From assembly GCF_036345255.1 (NCBI RefSeq), contig NZ_CP107783.1:9107001-9171000 (forward strand): a stretch of 64,000 bases of DNA, written 5' to 3'. Positions 9,328 to 18,681 of this stretch are shown piece by piece (positions within the stretch are counted from its first letter, which is position 1; each line of letters opens with the position of its first letter). Both the position numbers and the translations under genes were made by a program. This DNA comes from Streptomyces sp. NBC_00569. Lineage in GTDB: Bacteria; Actinomycetota; Actinomycetes; Streptomycetales; Streptomycetaceae. The notes under the pieces are model-generated. The model did no database searches and was not told the origin of the DNA. It worked only from the letters and a program-made list of their open reading frames with translations.

Positions 9328-10201
9328 CCCCACCGTCCCCCGCGGCGCTCCGCGCTCGCCGATGGCGTCCCCGCGCTCCTTCATCTGGTCCCGCCGGATC
9401 TTCCTGATCCTGCTCACGGGCTTCGTCCTGCTGCCCGTCTACGTCATGATCTCCAGCTCGCTCAAGCCGCTGGAGGACGTGTCGGGCAAGTTCCACTGGA
9501 TGCCCAGCGGGCTCACCATCCAGCCCTACTTCGACATCTGGAAGACCGTCCCGCTGGCGAAGTACTTCTGGAACTCGCTGATCGTGGCCGGCGCCGCGAC
9601 GGTCTGCTCCGTCGTGATCGCCGTCTTCGCCGCGTACGCGGTCAGCCGCTACCAGTTCCGCGGCAAGCGCGTCTTCACCGTGACGGTCCTGTCGACCCAG
9701 ATGTTCCCCGGCATCCTCTTCCTGCTGCCGCTGTTCCTCATCTACGTCAACATCGGCCAGTCCACCGGGATCGCCCTGTTCGGCTCACGCGGCGGACTGA
9801 TCCTCACCTACCTCACGTTCTCCCTGCCCTTCTCGATCTGGATGCTCATCGGGTACTTCGAGTCCGTCCCCAAGGACCTCGACGAGGCCGCGATGGTGGA
9901 CGGCTGCGGACCCCTCAAGGCACTGTTCCGTGTCGTCGTCCCCGCCGCGATCCCCGGCATCGTCGCGGTCGCCGTGTACGCCTTCATGACCGCCTGGGGA
10001 GAAGTCCTCTTCGCGTCCGTCCTGACGACCGACGCCACCCGCACCCTGGCCGTCGGCCTCCAGAACTACTCCACCCAGAACGACGTGTACTGGAACCAGA
10101 TCATGGCCGCCTCACTCGTCGTGAGCATCCCCGTGGTCGCCGGATTCCTGCTGCTCCAGCGCTACCTCGTCGCCGGCCTGACCGCCGGGGCCGTGAAGTG
10201 A
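9320..10201 (+). CDS. Sugar ABC transporter permease (MalG-type)
   Basis: The 293-aa second channel subunit has six predicted helices and the EAA loop [19 protein letters not shown]. It starts with GTG and overlaps the preceding permease gene by eight bases. No ATP-binding subunit follows; in Streptomyces such carbohydrate importers commonly share the MsiK ATPase encoded elsewhere, which I infer applies here. Confidence 0.9.
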   Translation: MASPTVPRGAPRSPMASPRSFIWSRRIFLILLTGFVLLPVYVMISSSLKPLEDVSGKFHWMPSGLTIQPYFDIWKTVPLAKYFWNSLIVAGAATVCSVVIAVFAAYAVSRYQFRGKRVFTVTVLSTQMFPGILFLLPLFLIYVNIGQSTGIALFGSRGGLILTYLTFSLPFSIWMLIGYFESVPKDLDEAAMVDGCGPLKALFRVVVPAAIPGIVAVAVYAFMTAWGEVLFASVLTTDATRTLAVGLQNYSTQNDVYWNQIMAASLVVSIPVVAGFLLLQRYLVAGLTAGAVK

Positions 10202-10248
10202 GCAGTACACCGGACCGTGCCGCCGACCCCTCGCCCGAAAGGACGTCA

Positions 10249-11622
10249 GTGTCCAAGCCCATCGACTTCGCCGCTCTCCCGAAGGACTTCGCCTGGGGCA
10301 CGGCCACCTCCGCCTACCAGATCGAGGGAGCCGTCGCCGAGGACGGCCGTGCCCCCTCCATCTGGGACACGTTCTCGCACACCCCGGGCAAGGTGGCAGG
10401 CGACGACCACGGGGACGTCGCCTGCGACCACTACCACCGCTGGCGCGATGACATCGCGCTGATGAAGCAGCTCGGCACCAACGCCTACCGGCTCTCGCTC
10501 GCCTGGCCGCGGATCGTGCCCGGCGGCGACGGCCCGGTCAACGCCAAGGGCCTCGACTTCTACGACCAGTTGATCGACGGCCTGCTCGAAGCCGGCATCG
10601 AGCCGTCCGTCACCCTCTACCACTGGGACCTCCCGCAGACCCTCCAGGACCGCGGCGGCTGGCCCGAACGGGACACGGCGCACCACTTCGCCGACTACGC
10701 CACCGTCGTCGCCGAACGCCTCGGCGACCGCGTCACCCAGTGGGCCACCCTCAACGAACCCCTGTGCTCGGCCTGGATCGGCCACCTCGAAGGCCGCATG
10801 GCCCCCGGTCTCACCGACCTGACCGCCGCCGTCCGCGCCTCGTACCACCTGCTGCTCGGCCACGGCCTCGCCACCCGGGCGATCCGCGCCGCGGCACCCG
10901 ACGCGCGCATCGGCATCGTCAACAACCTCTCCACCGTCCAGGCGGCCACCGACCGGCCCGAGGACCTCGCGGCGGCCCACCGCATGGACGGCCACACCAA
11001 CCGCTGGTGGCTCGACCCCGTCCACGGCCGCGGCTTCCCCGCCGACATGCGCGACGTCTACGGCGTCGAACTGCCCGAGCAGGCAGGGGACTTGGAGACG
11101 ATCGCCGCCCCGCTCGACTGGCTCGGCCTGAACTACTACATGCCGGCCGTCGTCGCCGACGACCCCACGGGCCCCGCCCCGTACGCCCGCGAGGTGCGCC
11201 GCCTCGGCGTCCCGCGCACCGGCATGGACTGGGAGATCGACGCGAGCGGCATCGAGACCCTGCTCCTGCGCCTCACCCACGAGTACGGCGCCCGCAAGCT
11301 CTACGTCACCGAGAACGGCTCCGCCTTCCCCGACGTCGTACGGCCCGACGGATCCGTCGACGACCCCGGGCGCATCGAGTACCTGGAAGACCACCTCGCT
11401 GCCTGCGCCTCCGCCGCCCGCAAGGGAGCACCGCTCGCCGGGTACTACGCCTGGTCCCTCCTCGACAACTTCGAGTGGGCCTACGGCTACGACAAGCGCT
11501 TCGGTCTCGTCCACGTCGACTACAAGACGCAGCGCCGCACCATCAAGGGCAGCGGCCACCGGTACGCGGACATCGTCGGCAGGCACCGGCAGGGGAGGGG
11601 ACTCAGGGGCAACGCGGCCTGA
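10249..11622 (+). CDS. Beta-glucosidase, glycoside hydrolase family 1
   Basis: The 457-aa cytosolic enzyme should cleave terminal beta-glucosyl residues from imported oligosaccharides. GH1 hallmarks are the N-terminal [15 protein letters not shown], acid/base E170 in TLNEP and nucleophile E355 in [10 protein letters not shown] chose GTG 10249 because AAAGGA lies five bases upstream; another GTG at 10198 would overlap the permease stop and add 17 residues without family similarity. It is the last gene of the importer operon and probably shares the ROK control. Confidence 0.9.
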   Translation: MSKPIDFAALPKDFAWGTATSAYQIEGAVAEDGRAPSIWDTFSHTPGKVAGDDHGDVACDHYHRWRDDIALMKQLGTNAYRLSLAWPRIVPGGDGPVNAKGLDFYDQLIDGLLEAGIEPSVTLYHWDLPQTLQDRGGWPERDTAHHFADYATVVAERLGDRVTQWATLNEPLCSAWIGHLEGRMAPGLTDLTAAVRASYHLLLGHGLATRAIRAAAPDARIGIVNNLSTVQAATDRPEDLAAAHRMDGHTNRWWLDPVHGRGFPADMRDVYGVELPEQAGDLETIAAPLDWLGLNYYMPAVVADDPTGPAPYAREVRRLGVPRTGMDWEIDASGIETLLLRLTHEYGARKLYVTENGSAFPDVVRPDGSVDDPGRIEYLEDHLAACASAARKGAPLAGYYAWSLLDNFEWAYGYDKRFGLVHVDYKTQRRTIKGSGHRYADIVGRHRQGRGLRGNAA

Positions 11623-11693
11623 CGCGCTCCCGCGGCTTTTGCGCCTGTACGCTCGCGCATGTCCGCTTGAATGCGTGCGGGATCGCCTTCAGC

Positions 11694-13358
11694 ATGGTCG
11701 GGCTGACGAAGCTCGAGGGTGCGGCGGCATGCCGCGAGGAAGGTTTCCCCATTTCTGGAGCGGGCGAGGACCGGAATTCCCGGGGGCGGCGCGGTGCGCG
11801 ACGGCGCGATGGCCTCGGAGCGCTGAGCGGACTGCTGGCCGGATACGCGGCCCTGGCCGCCGCCGAGCTGGCGGCGGCCGTCGTCCGTCCCCAGGCGAGC
11901 CCCGTGGTGGCCGTCGGGGGCGCGGCCGTCGACCGCACACCGACCGCCCTCAAGGAGTGGGCGATCCGGAACTTCGCAACGAACGACAAGCTCGTTCTGC
12001 AGCTCGGCATCGTCGCCGTGCTGGCCCTTCTCGCGGTGGTTCTGGGCCTCGTCGCGGTCCGCCACCGCCGCGTCGGCTCGGCCGGCGTCCTGCTGTTCGG
12101 CGTGATCGGCGCGCTGGCGGCCACCACGCGCCCCGACTCGACGGGCATCGCCGACGCCGTGCCGTCGGTGGTCGGCGCGCTGGTGGGTGCCTGGCTCCTG
12201 TACGCGCTGAGCGGACGCGCGCGCTCCACACCGACCGAGGAGCCACCCGAGCGCAGCACCGACCCCGGATGGGACCGGCGCGGGTTCATCACGCTCGCGA
12301 CGGCCGCCGCCGCCGTCTCGACCGGAGCCGGGCTGCTGGCCCGGTCCTCGCGCGGCACGCAGGACGTGAACGCCGTGTCCTCACGCAACGGCGTCAGACT
12401 GCCCGCTCCGGCGTCTCCGGGTAAACCCACCCCGGCGAACGCCCAGTTGGCGATCCCCGGCATCGGCGCGTTCACCACGTCGAACAAGGACTTCTACCGG
12501 GTCGACACCGCTCTGGTGGTGCCGATGGTGGACGCCATGAAATGGCGGCTGCGGATCCACGGCAAGGGCGTCACCCGCCCCGTCACCCTGACCTTCGACG
12601 ACCTGCTGCGAAGGCCGCTCATCGAACGCGCCCTCACCCTCACCTGCGTGTCGAACGAGGTCGGCGGCCCGCTGATCGGCAACGCCCGCTGGATCGGCGT
12701 ACGTCTCGCGGACGTGCTCGCCGAGAGCGGCGTCAGGCCCCCGTCGAAGGGCGGCCCCGCGGACCAGCTGGTCGCGCGCTCCGTCGACGGCATGACGATC
12801 GGCAGCCCCGTCGAGGACATCATGGACGGGCGCGACTCGATGCTGGCGCTGGGGATGAACGGTCAGCCCCTGCCGTTCGCGCACGGCTTTCCCGTGCGCA
12901 TGCTCGTCCCCGGCCTGTACGGCTACGTGTCGGCCTGCAAGTGGATCGAGGACATCGAGCTCACCACCTTCGCCGACTACGACGCGTACTGGGTGAAGCG
13001 GGACTGGGCCCAGCAGGCGCCCGTCAAGACGGAGTCCCGCATCGACACCCCCAAGCCCTCCGTGAGCCGCAAGGCCGGCACGGTCATGGTCGCGGGCGTG
13101 GCCTGGGCGCAGCACCGCGGGATCGAGAAGGTTGAGGTCCGCGTCGACGACGGGCCGTGGGAGCAGGCGACCCTCGCGGCCAAGGACACCCGCGACACCT
13201 GGCGCCAGTGGTCCTACCCGTGGCAGGCGACCTCCGGAGGACACCGCCTCACCGTCCGCGCGACCGACGGCACCGGCCGGACGCAGACGGCGAAGCACGC
13301 CGACCCCCTACCGGACGGTGCGAGCGGCTACCACTCGATCCGGGTGGAGATCGGCTGA
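11694..13358 (+). CDS. Membrane-anchored molybdopterin oxidoreductase (sulfite-oxidase family)
   Basis: This protein of about 554 aa combines an N-terminal membrane part with a catalytic Moco domain. Four or so hydrophobic helices lie within residues 45-175. A twin-arginine motif DRRGFI and another hydrophobic stretch follow near residue 195, then the oxidoreductase domain. The Moco cysteine is in LTCVSNEVGG and is followed by LIGNARWIGVRL. The last 110 residues fit the Ig-like Mo-co dimerisation domain. The substrate is unknown. The ATG at 11694 lacks a good ribosome binding site, so the start is uncertain. Confidence 0.8.
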   Translation: MVGLTKLEGAAACREEGFPISGAGEDRNSRGRRGARRRDGLGALSGLLAGYAALAAAELAAAVVRPQASPVVAVGGAAVDRTPTALKEWAIRNFATNDKLVLQLGIVAVLALLAVVLGLVAVRHRRVGSAGVLLFGVIGALAATTRPDSTGIADAVPSVVGALVGAWLLYALSGRARSTPTEEPPERSTDPGWDRRGFITLATAAAAVSTGAGLLARSSRGTQDVNAVSSRNGVRLPAPASPGKPTPANAQLAIPGIGAFTTSNKDFYRVDTALVVPMVDAMKWRLRIHGKGVTRPVTLTFDDLLRRPLIERALTLTCVSNEVGGPLIGNARWIGVRLADVLAESGVRPPSKGGPADQLVARSVDGMTIGSPVEDIMDGRDSMLALGMNGQPLPFAHGFPVRMLVPGLYGYVSACKWIEDIELTTFADYDAYWVKRDWAQQAPVKTESRIDTPKPSVSRKAGTVMVAGVAWAQHRGIEKVEVRVDDGPWEQATLAAKDTRDTWRQWSYPWQATSGGHRLTVRATDGTGRTQTAKHADPLPDGASGYHSIRVEIG

Positions 13359-13368
13359 CGCCGGTGAA

Positions 13369-13394
13369 GGGCGACGGGCCGCGGTCCGTCGCCC
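13369..13394. terminator. Stem-loop between convergent genes
   Basis: GGGCGACGG at 13369-13377 pairs with CCGTCGCCC at 13386-13394 around an eight-base loop. It lies between the stops of the molybdo-oxidoreductase and the beta-helix protein genes and probably ends transcription in both directions. There is no T-run. Confidence 0.6.
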
Positions 13395-13407
13395 CTCACG
13401 GGTGAGG

Positions 13408-15222
13408 TCAGGGGTACGCGACCACGGTCGAGGGCACGGTGGACGTGCCGGACGTGGCAGCGCCGATGTCGTTGATGACGTGCTCGTACTGGCCCTGGCC
13501 ACCCAGGGACACGACGAGCAGGTCGTGGAACTTCACCCCCGACGTGTTGGGCGCGGCGAAGCCGTGGTCCTGGCGGATGGTGTTGTCCGACGTGTAGTTG
13601 CAGTAGCTGCCGAGTCCCCAGCCCTCGTGCGTGGTCACGGAGTCGGCGACCTTGTACGCGGCGAAACCCTTGACGTTGCCGTCCTGGACGGCGGCCTGGT
13701 TCGGGGCGTCGTACGCCTTCTCGTTCTGGAAGAAGATCGTGCGGCCGCGCTGGCCGGCCCAGTACACGTCGTACTTGTTGAAGTGCTCGACGAACAGGCC
13801 GGTGGCCAGCACGTCGTCGCCGTTGACGCGCACGCCGTAGTCGGCGCGGTTGGTCTCCCAGCCGACGCCGTCACCGTGGTCGGCGCGCCAGACCCAGGTG
13901 TGGTCGATGATCGTGTGCCGGCTGTTGACGACGATGCTGGTGGTTGCCTTGCCGGGGCCCGCGCCGCCGATCCGCACGAAGACGTCCTGGACGGTGACGG
14001 GGTTGGCCGAGTGGTCGGCGGACGCTCCGGAGGGCCCGACTTCCAGCAGCGTCTGCGAGTTGACCGCGCCCGCGTCGATCAGGAACCCGGCGAGGCGCAC
14101 CCCGTCGACGTCGGCGACCTTCACCGCCGTGACACCGTTGTCAGGGATGAGGGTGGCGTAACCGAGGCCGAGGACCACGGCGTTGGCGCGCTTCACCTCT
14201 ATCGCCGCGTCGAGGTGGTAGATCCCGGGCGTGAGAAGGACGTTGAGGCCCTGGTCGAGCGCCGCGTTGAGGGTGGCGGCGGTGACACCGGGCTTCGCCA
14301 CGTAGAACTGGGTGAGCGCGAGCGAGGTGCCCCGGGGTGTGCCGCCGCCCCAGGTCGTGCCGCGCGCGTCGGTGCGCTTCTCGGGCAGGAAGACCTTGTA
14401 GTCGGCGCCGTCGAGGTACAGGAAGGGCTTCTCGCGGGACACCGGCGTGGTGTCGAGCGTGGTGTACGGCGGGTCCGGGAAGCTCTGGGCGGGGGCGCCC
14501 TCGACGCCGGAGAACACCATGTTCCAGACGGCGTTGGTCCAGCCGCCGACGGAACTGTCGCGGGTGTACCACTGCTGCTGCGAGTACGGCGCGACGGTGC
14601 CGTCGATGCGGCTGTCGGCGATGTAGCCGCCGCTGGCCCACCCGTAGCCGTCGGGGGCGAGGTTGAGGCCGCCTCTGACGTGCATGCGACGGAACGGCGC
14701 GGCCTGGGCGACGGCCCACCGGTTGGTGCCGTTGACGGGGGTGAGGGCGAGGTTCTCGGCGGAGCGCCAGAAGTTCTGGGTGGCGTTGCCGTTGAACCAG
14801 CCGGCGTCGACCGTGACATCGCCGTTGATCGAGGTGTCGTCGGGTGAGAGGCCGAGACCGGCGATCGAGGTGTAGAAGCCGAGTTGGGCGTTGAGGCCGC
14901 TGTAGGTGCCTGGCTTGAACAGGAACGCGTAGCGGCCGGAGCCGAACTGTGCGGACTCCTGCTGCTTGAAGATCTCGTCCAGTTTGGCCTGGATGCCAGA
15001 GGTGGAGGGGTCGAACACGATCACGTTGGGGCCCAGGTCACCGCCGCCGGGCAGCGGGTCGGCGGCGGGTGCCGCGGAGGCGGGGGATCCGAGTGCGAGG
15101 AGGCCGGGAACGGTGGCCGCGGTCGCCGCCATGACGCCGAGAACGGTCCGGCGCGAGGGGGCGACGGCACCGGCTGTGGATGAACTGGACGTGGTCGAGG
15201 GGTTCGTGGGGGGCGTGAGCAT
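13408..15222 (-). CDS. Secreted beta-helix protein, GH55-like (putative exo-beta-1,3-glucanase)
   Basis: The 604-aa protein has a Tat signal (SRRTVLG, cleavage near SPASAAPAA) and should act outside the cell. Two parts each look like a right-handed beta-helix, the first opening with FKPGTYSGLNAQLGFYTSI and the second with GIYHLDAAIEVKRANAVVLG. This doubled helix is the architecture of glycoside hydrolase family 55, exo-beta-1,3-glucanases, and similar Streptomyces proteins are often mislabelled as adenylyl cyclase or coagulation factor 5/8 proteins. Proximity to the importer and GH1 glucosidase supports a glucan role. I did not identify the catalytic glutamate with certainty. Confidence 0.65.
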   Translation of the reverse strand: MLTPPTNPSTTSSSSTAGAVAPSRRTVLGVMAATAATVPGLLALGSPASAAPAADPLPGGGDLGPNVIVFDPSTSGIQAKLDEIFKQQESAQFGSGRYAFLFKPGTYSGLNAQLGFYTSIAGLGLSPDDTSINGDVTVDAGWFNGNATQNFWRSAENLALTPVNGTNRWAVAQAAPFRRMHVRGGLNLAPDGYGWASGGYIADSRIDGTVAPYSQQQWYTRDSSVGGWTNAVWNMVFSGVEGAPAQSFPDPPYTTLDTTPVSREKPFLYLDGADYKVFLPEKRTDARGTTWGGGTPRGTSLALTQFYVAKPGVTAATLNAALDQGLNVLLTPGIYHLDAAIEVKRANAVVLGLGYATLIPDNGVTAVKVADVDGVRLAGFLIDAGAVNSQTLLEVGPSGASADHSANPVTVQDVFVRIGGAGPGKATTSIVVNSRHTIIDHTWVWRADHGDGVGWETNRADYGVRVNGDDVLATGLFVEHFNKYDVYWAGQRGRTIFFQNEKAYDAPNQAAVQDGNVKGFAAYKVADSVTTHEGWGLGSYCNYTSDNTIRQDHGFAAPNTSGVKFHDLLVVSLGGQGQYEHVINDIGAATSGTSTVPSTVVAYP

Positions 15223-15312
15223 AGGGCGACTCTCCTGGTTCAGTAAATGAACGAATGAGGGGGGTGGGAGCGCTCTCTTGCGGTCGAATGCTTCATCTGT
15301 GTGAACGGTGCG
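15223..15312. other. Upstream region of the beta-helix gene
   Basis: This short region probably holds the promoter of the secreted beta-helix protein. GGAGAG lies just upstream of its start on the minus strand. A run with GAGCGCTCTC near 15270 is palindromic (GAGAGCGCTC type) and resembles the inverted repeats bound by LacI-type sugar regulators, although no such regulator gene is in the window. Confidence 0.35.
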
Positions 15313-15905
15313 TCAAGACTTAAATCCAGAATCATTGAAATTAGTGGCGGGCGTGAGGCTGTTGGGGCTCGAGTCGACCCACCCAGCCGGCCTCCAAGGG
15401 CCAACACCCTTTAAACGAAGCGACGTTGACCGTCCCTTGAAGTCTCGCGTCACTGCCGCAACACTCGGACTCGAAGAGCGCCTCTCGTGAACGAGGGGTT
15501 TCTCGCTATGCCGGTTGGGCGTCTGACGGACCAGCCCGGCTCGTAGAACGTTCAGGGCGTCCACCGTGTCGGCGTGTGCGCTGTGTGGCCGCACGAGACG
15601 CAGCGGAACTTTCCCTGCGTGGGCCGGTTCCCCTTGGTGGTGTGCCCGCATGCGGGACACCGCCGGGAGGTGTTACGGGGGTCCACGGCGATCACTTCCC
15701 GTCCGGCGCTTTCAACCTCGGCGGCCAGGATCGTCAGGAACACCCCCATCCGACATCCAAGATCGAGCGGTTGAGTCCACTCTTCGCTGCGGCCCCGTTA
15801 GGCAGGAAGCTGCCTGGCTTGTCAGGGGCGGGCTTGGGTCCGGCGGCGCGGAGCATGGTGCGGATCGTCAGGTTCTTGTGCGCGACCAGGTCGTGTTTCG
15901 AACGT
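15313..15905 (-). pseudogene. tnpB: Decayed tnpB (IS200/IS605 OrfB) remnant
   Basis: The C-terminal half of a TnpB protein can be read across three frames. The first piece ends FLPNGAAAKSGLNRSILDVGWG, the second continues VFLTILAAEVESAGREVIAVDP into the zinc ribbon CPACGH and CVSCGH, and the third continues DTVDALNVLRAGL. The first shift is a lost G in a G-run at about 15742-15746; the second is two extra bases (CACAC) at about 15580. The N-terminal RNase-like half is missing. The third frame stays open to 15313, where the transposon right end and its RNA would have been. It is not functional as read. Confidence 0.7.
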
Positions 15906-15996
15906 CCCTGATCTTCGAGCCCGAACTGGTGCTGAGGAAGTCCGCGTGGACCAGCAGGGAGAGGGGCCGGGGCGCCCCTCGCCGCCGTACGGTCGG

Positions 15997-16374
15997 TCAG
16001 TCCTGTACCGGGGTGGTGAGGAACACCGAGCGGAGCTTGAGGGCGTCGGTGGTCGGCCTGCCGTGCGGACGCAGTGTCCAGGAGTCGCCCTCGCAGTCGG
16101 GCCCGGTGAAGACCAGGGCCCACTCGTCCGTGTCGTTGTGCGGGGCGAACGCCGGTTCGGAGGAGCTCGGGTCCGCGACCTCGGGGAGGGTGACGCACTG
16201 ACGGGTCGGCAGCTCGTGAAGGGTGACCGACTGCGGTCGGCCGTTGAGCCCGACGAACTTGTACGAGAAGTCCCCGGTGGCGGCCTGGGCGGAGGCCGGA
16301 AGGGCCAGCGCGAGAGCGAACGCGGCGAGGGAAGCGGCAACGGTGGAGCGACGGCGCATGGACAGCCTCATCAT
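15997..16374 (-). CDS. Small secreted protein of unknown function
   Basis: A 125-aa product begins with a standard Sec signal peptide: basic residues (MRRRS), a hydrophobic core, and a likely cleavage after ASAQA, leaving about 92 residues. The mature part has two cysteines (RQCVTL and PDCEGD) that could form a disulfide, and ends in VFLTTPVQD. I do not recognise a family. The start may be the ATG three codons later. It lies next to the tnpB remnant. Confidence 0.6.
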   Translation of the reverse strand: MMRLSMRRRSTVAASLAAFALALALPASAQAATGDFSYKFVGLNGRPQSVTLHELPTRQCVTLPEVADPSSSEPAFAPHNDTDEWALVFTGPDCEGDSWTLRPHGRPTTDALKLRSVFLTTPVQD

Positions 16375-16514
16375 TCGGTGCTCGGGGGAGGTCCATGGCA
16401 GCTTCGCCCATGGGCCCTCCCGTCACGCCGGCGACAGAAGCCGAAAGGATTCGCTGTCGCCCGTTCGGCGGAGCGCCCGGAGGCGCACCTGTCACGTCAT
16501 GCGTGGGAGAACAC

Positions 16515-17207
16515 CTACGGCGTAAGGCCGTTGAGGGCCAGACGGTCGGCGACGTCGGTGGGGAGCGGCGCGAACCCGAGCAGGCCGCTCACGATCCGGC
16601 CGGTCTGGCGGTGCCAGGAACCGGCCTGCCGCAGCATCGCGTGGTCGCCGCCCGGCATCAGCAGCGTGCAGGCCTCGGCGCCCGCGGCGGAGGCCCGGTC
16701 GGCGTAGTCGACGGAGGCCGCGGGATCCGTCGTGCGGTCCCGGTCGCCGTGGAGCAGCACCACGCGCCGGCCGCGCAACTGTGTCACCGGCTCACTCTCC
16801 GGACACCATGGAGCGAGTCCCACCACGCCGTGGACGAGCCGGTGCCCGCCGGCGCGCAGCGCCGCACGTCCGCCCATGGAATGACCGACCAGCACGGTCG
16901 GCACGTCCCCGGCGCGTACGGCCAGTTCGTCGAGCGCCCGCAGCGCGTCCCTCAGCGGATCCTCGCGCTCACCGTTCCAGCCCCGGCAGCGATAGCGGAC
17001 GCTCCCCACCAACAGCCCCTGGCCCTCGCACGCCCGCTCGACGGCCCGGGCGAACGGACGCATGCGCGCACCCGCGAGACTCAGCCACGGCACCGCTTCC
17101 GTCCCTTCGGAGCTGCCGCCGTGCAGGAGGAGCACCGCGGCCCGCGGCGGTCCGACGGTCACGGGTGCCACGAGTGCCGATCGCGGATCGTCGTCCCATA
17201 CGAGCAC
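16515..17207 (-). CDS. Alpha/beta hydrolase
   Basis: The 230-aa cytosolic hydrolase shows the oxyanion loop LLLHGGSSEG, nucleophile elbow GHSMGG, acidic residue in LLHGDRDR and histidine in GGDHAML, in the usual order. The substrate is unknown; the fold is closest to dienelactone hydrolase or small esterases. I chose GTG 17207 since AAGGGGAGA lies a few bases upstream; the 27 residues before it are arginine-rich. It follows the PRC-barrel gene on the same strand about 105 bp downstream and may be co-transcribed. Confidence 0.75.
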   Translation of the reverse strand: MLVWDDDPRSALVAPVTVGPPRAAVLLLHGGSSEGTEAVPWLSLAGARMRPFARAVERACEGQGLLVGSVRYRCRGWNGEREDPLRDALRALDELAVRAGDVPTVLVGHSMGGRAALRAGGHRLVHGVVGLAPWCPESEPVTQLRGRRVVLLHGDRDRTTDPAASVDYADRASAAGAEACTLLMPGGDHAMLRQAGSWHRQTGRIVSGLLGFAPLPTDVADRLALNGLTP

Positions 17208-17312
17208 GCTGTCTCCCCTTCGTCGTGACCCGGCCACGCGGCCCGGCGCTGCGAGGCCATCATGACGAATCCGTAGCCGCAGGCCCAACGGATGGGTGTG
17301 GGGCGGCGCGCG

Positions 17313-17669
17313 TCAGCGACGGGCGAGCTGCCGCTCCCCCTTCGTCCCGGGCTCGTACGGCAGTCCGTAGTGCCGGAACAGAGGTTCCTCGTCCTCGGCG
17401 GGCAGCACGTCGTCCGTGCCGATCGACGGGCACTCCTTGACCAGCGCCTTCGCGTAGTCGACCTTGACGTAGGTCGGCCCGACGACCGTGCCGTCCAGCG
17501 GTACGAAGACCAGCCTGTGCCGCGTGGGGAGGCCGATCAGGACGGTGGCCATGGCCGGCTCGTCTGTCCGGGTGTTCACGTAGACCGCCTCGAGCGCGCC
17601 GATCCTGCGGCCGTCCGGGTCGACGACGTCGTAGGAGCGCCACTCACGGATATCCGCGACCTGGATCAT
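17313..17669 (-). CDS. PRC-barrel domain protein
   Basis: The 118-aa protein consists of a PRC-barrel: beta-rich DVVDPDGRRIGALEAVYVNT, then MATVLIGLPTRHRLVFVPLDG and TYVKVDYAKALV. The family binds RNA or protein partners and in Streptomyces is common beside stress genes. It begins 17 bp after the sigma factor stop, so the two are probably one operon, which points to a stress-related role. GGAG precedes the ATG. Confidence 0.8.
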   Translation of the reverse strand: MIQVADIREWRSYDVVDPDGRRIGALEAVYVNTRTDEPAMATVLIGLPTRHRLVFVPLDGTVVGPTYVKVDYAKALVKECPSIGTDDVLPAEDEEPLFRHYGLPYEPGTKGERQLARR

Positions 17670-17686
17670 CGTGGAGCCCCTCCGTG

Positions 17687-18580
17687 TCAGGCGAACATGC
17701 CTGTTCTGAGCTTGGTGAGGGTGCGGTTCAGGAGCCGGGAGACGTGCATCTGGGACACGCCGATCTCGGCGCCGATCTCCGACTGGGTCATCTCCTGGCC
17801 GAACCGCATCTCGAGGATGCGGCGCTCACGGCCGTCGAGCTGTTCCAGGAGCGGTGCCAGCGTGTGGAGGTCCTCCACCGTCTCCATGGCCGGATCCGGC
17901 TCGCCGAGCACGTCGGCGAACGTCCTGGAGGCGTCGGTCGGGTGCTCGCCGGGATCACTCGGCATGTCGATGGACCCCGCGGTGTAGCCGTTCGAGGCGA
18001 CGAGGCCCTCGATGACCTCGTCCTCGCTGAGCTCCAGGTGTTCGGCGAGCTCCTTGGGAGTCGGTTCGTGGTCCAGGACGGTGGACAGCTCGTCCTTGCC
18101 CTTGGCCAGGTCGACGCGCAACTCCTGGAGGCGGCGCGGCACATGGACGGCCCAGCTGGTGTCGCGGAAGAAGCGCTTGATCTCGCCGACGATGTACGGG
18201 ACGGCGAAGGAGGTGAACTGGACCTCGCGCGACAGGTCGAACCGGTCGATCGCCTTGATCAGGCCGATGGTCCCGACCTGCACGATGTCCTCCATCTCAC
18301 CACTGCCACGGTGGCGGAAGCGGGACGCCGCGAAGTGGACGAGGGAGAGGTTCATCTCGATCAGCGTGTTACGGGCGTACTGGTAGTCCTCGGTGCCCTC
18401 TTCGAGTACCTGGAGCTGCTCGAAGAACACCTTGGAGAGATCCCGTGCGTCCTTGGGCGCGACCTTGCCGGCGTCTTCGACCCACGGAAGCCCAGCCGCG
18501 CCGACGGTCGCGTCGGCGTCGTGCGTCGTCGTGGCCTGCGTTCGCGCATCGTCATGAGCGTGCACCGAACTTGCCGTCAT
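17687..18580 (-). CDS. SigB/SigF/SigG-family RNA polymerase sigma factor
   Basis: The 297-aa sigma factor has regions 2, 3 and 4: region 2 with NLSLVHFAASRFRHRGSGEMEDIVQVG, region 3 around EPTPKELAEHLELSEDEV and region 4 ending in SQMHVSRLLNRTLTKLR. This fits group 3 sigma factors used in Streptomyces stress and development (SigB, SigF, SigG, SigH and relatives), whose activity is usually controlled by anti-sigma kinases and SpoIIE-type phosphatases. No anti-sigma gene is adjacent. I chose ATG 18580 with AGGCAGGGA upstream; a GTG eight codons earlier is possible. Confidence 0.9.
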   Translation of the reverse strand: MTASSVHAHDDARTQATTTHDADATVGAAGLPWVEDAGKVAPKDARDLSKVFFEQLQVLEEGTEDYQYARNTLIEMNLSLVHFAASRFRHRGSGEMEDIVQVGTIGLIKAIDRFDLSREVQFTSFAVPYIVGEIKRFFRDTSWAVHVPRRLQELRVDLAKGKDELSTVLDHEPTPKELAEHLELSEDEVIEGLVASNGYTAGSIDMPSDPGEHPTDASRTFADVLGEPDPAMETVEDLHTLAPLLEQLDGRERRILEMRFGQEMTQSEIGAEIGVSQMHVSRLLNRTLTKLRTGMFA

Positions 18581-18681
18581 GTCCCTGCCTTTCGTGTCGG
18601 TCACGTGCAGAGCGTGTGCCCTCGTCCGCTCCGGTTATGCCCCCCGTCGGGGGAAGCGGCGTGGACCGGCCGAAACCTGAC

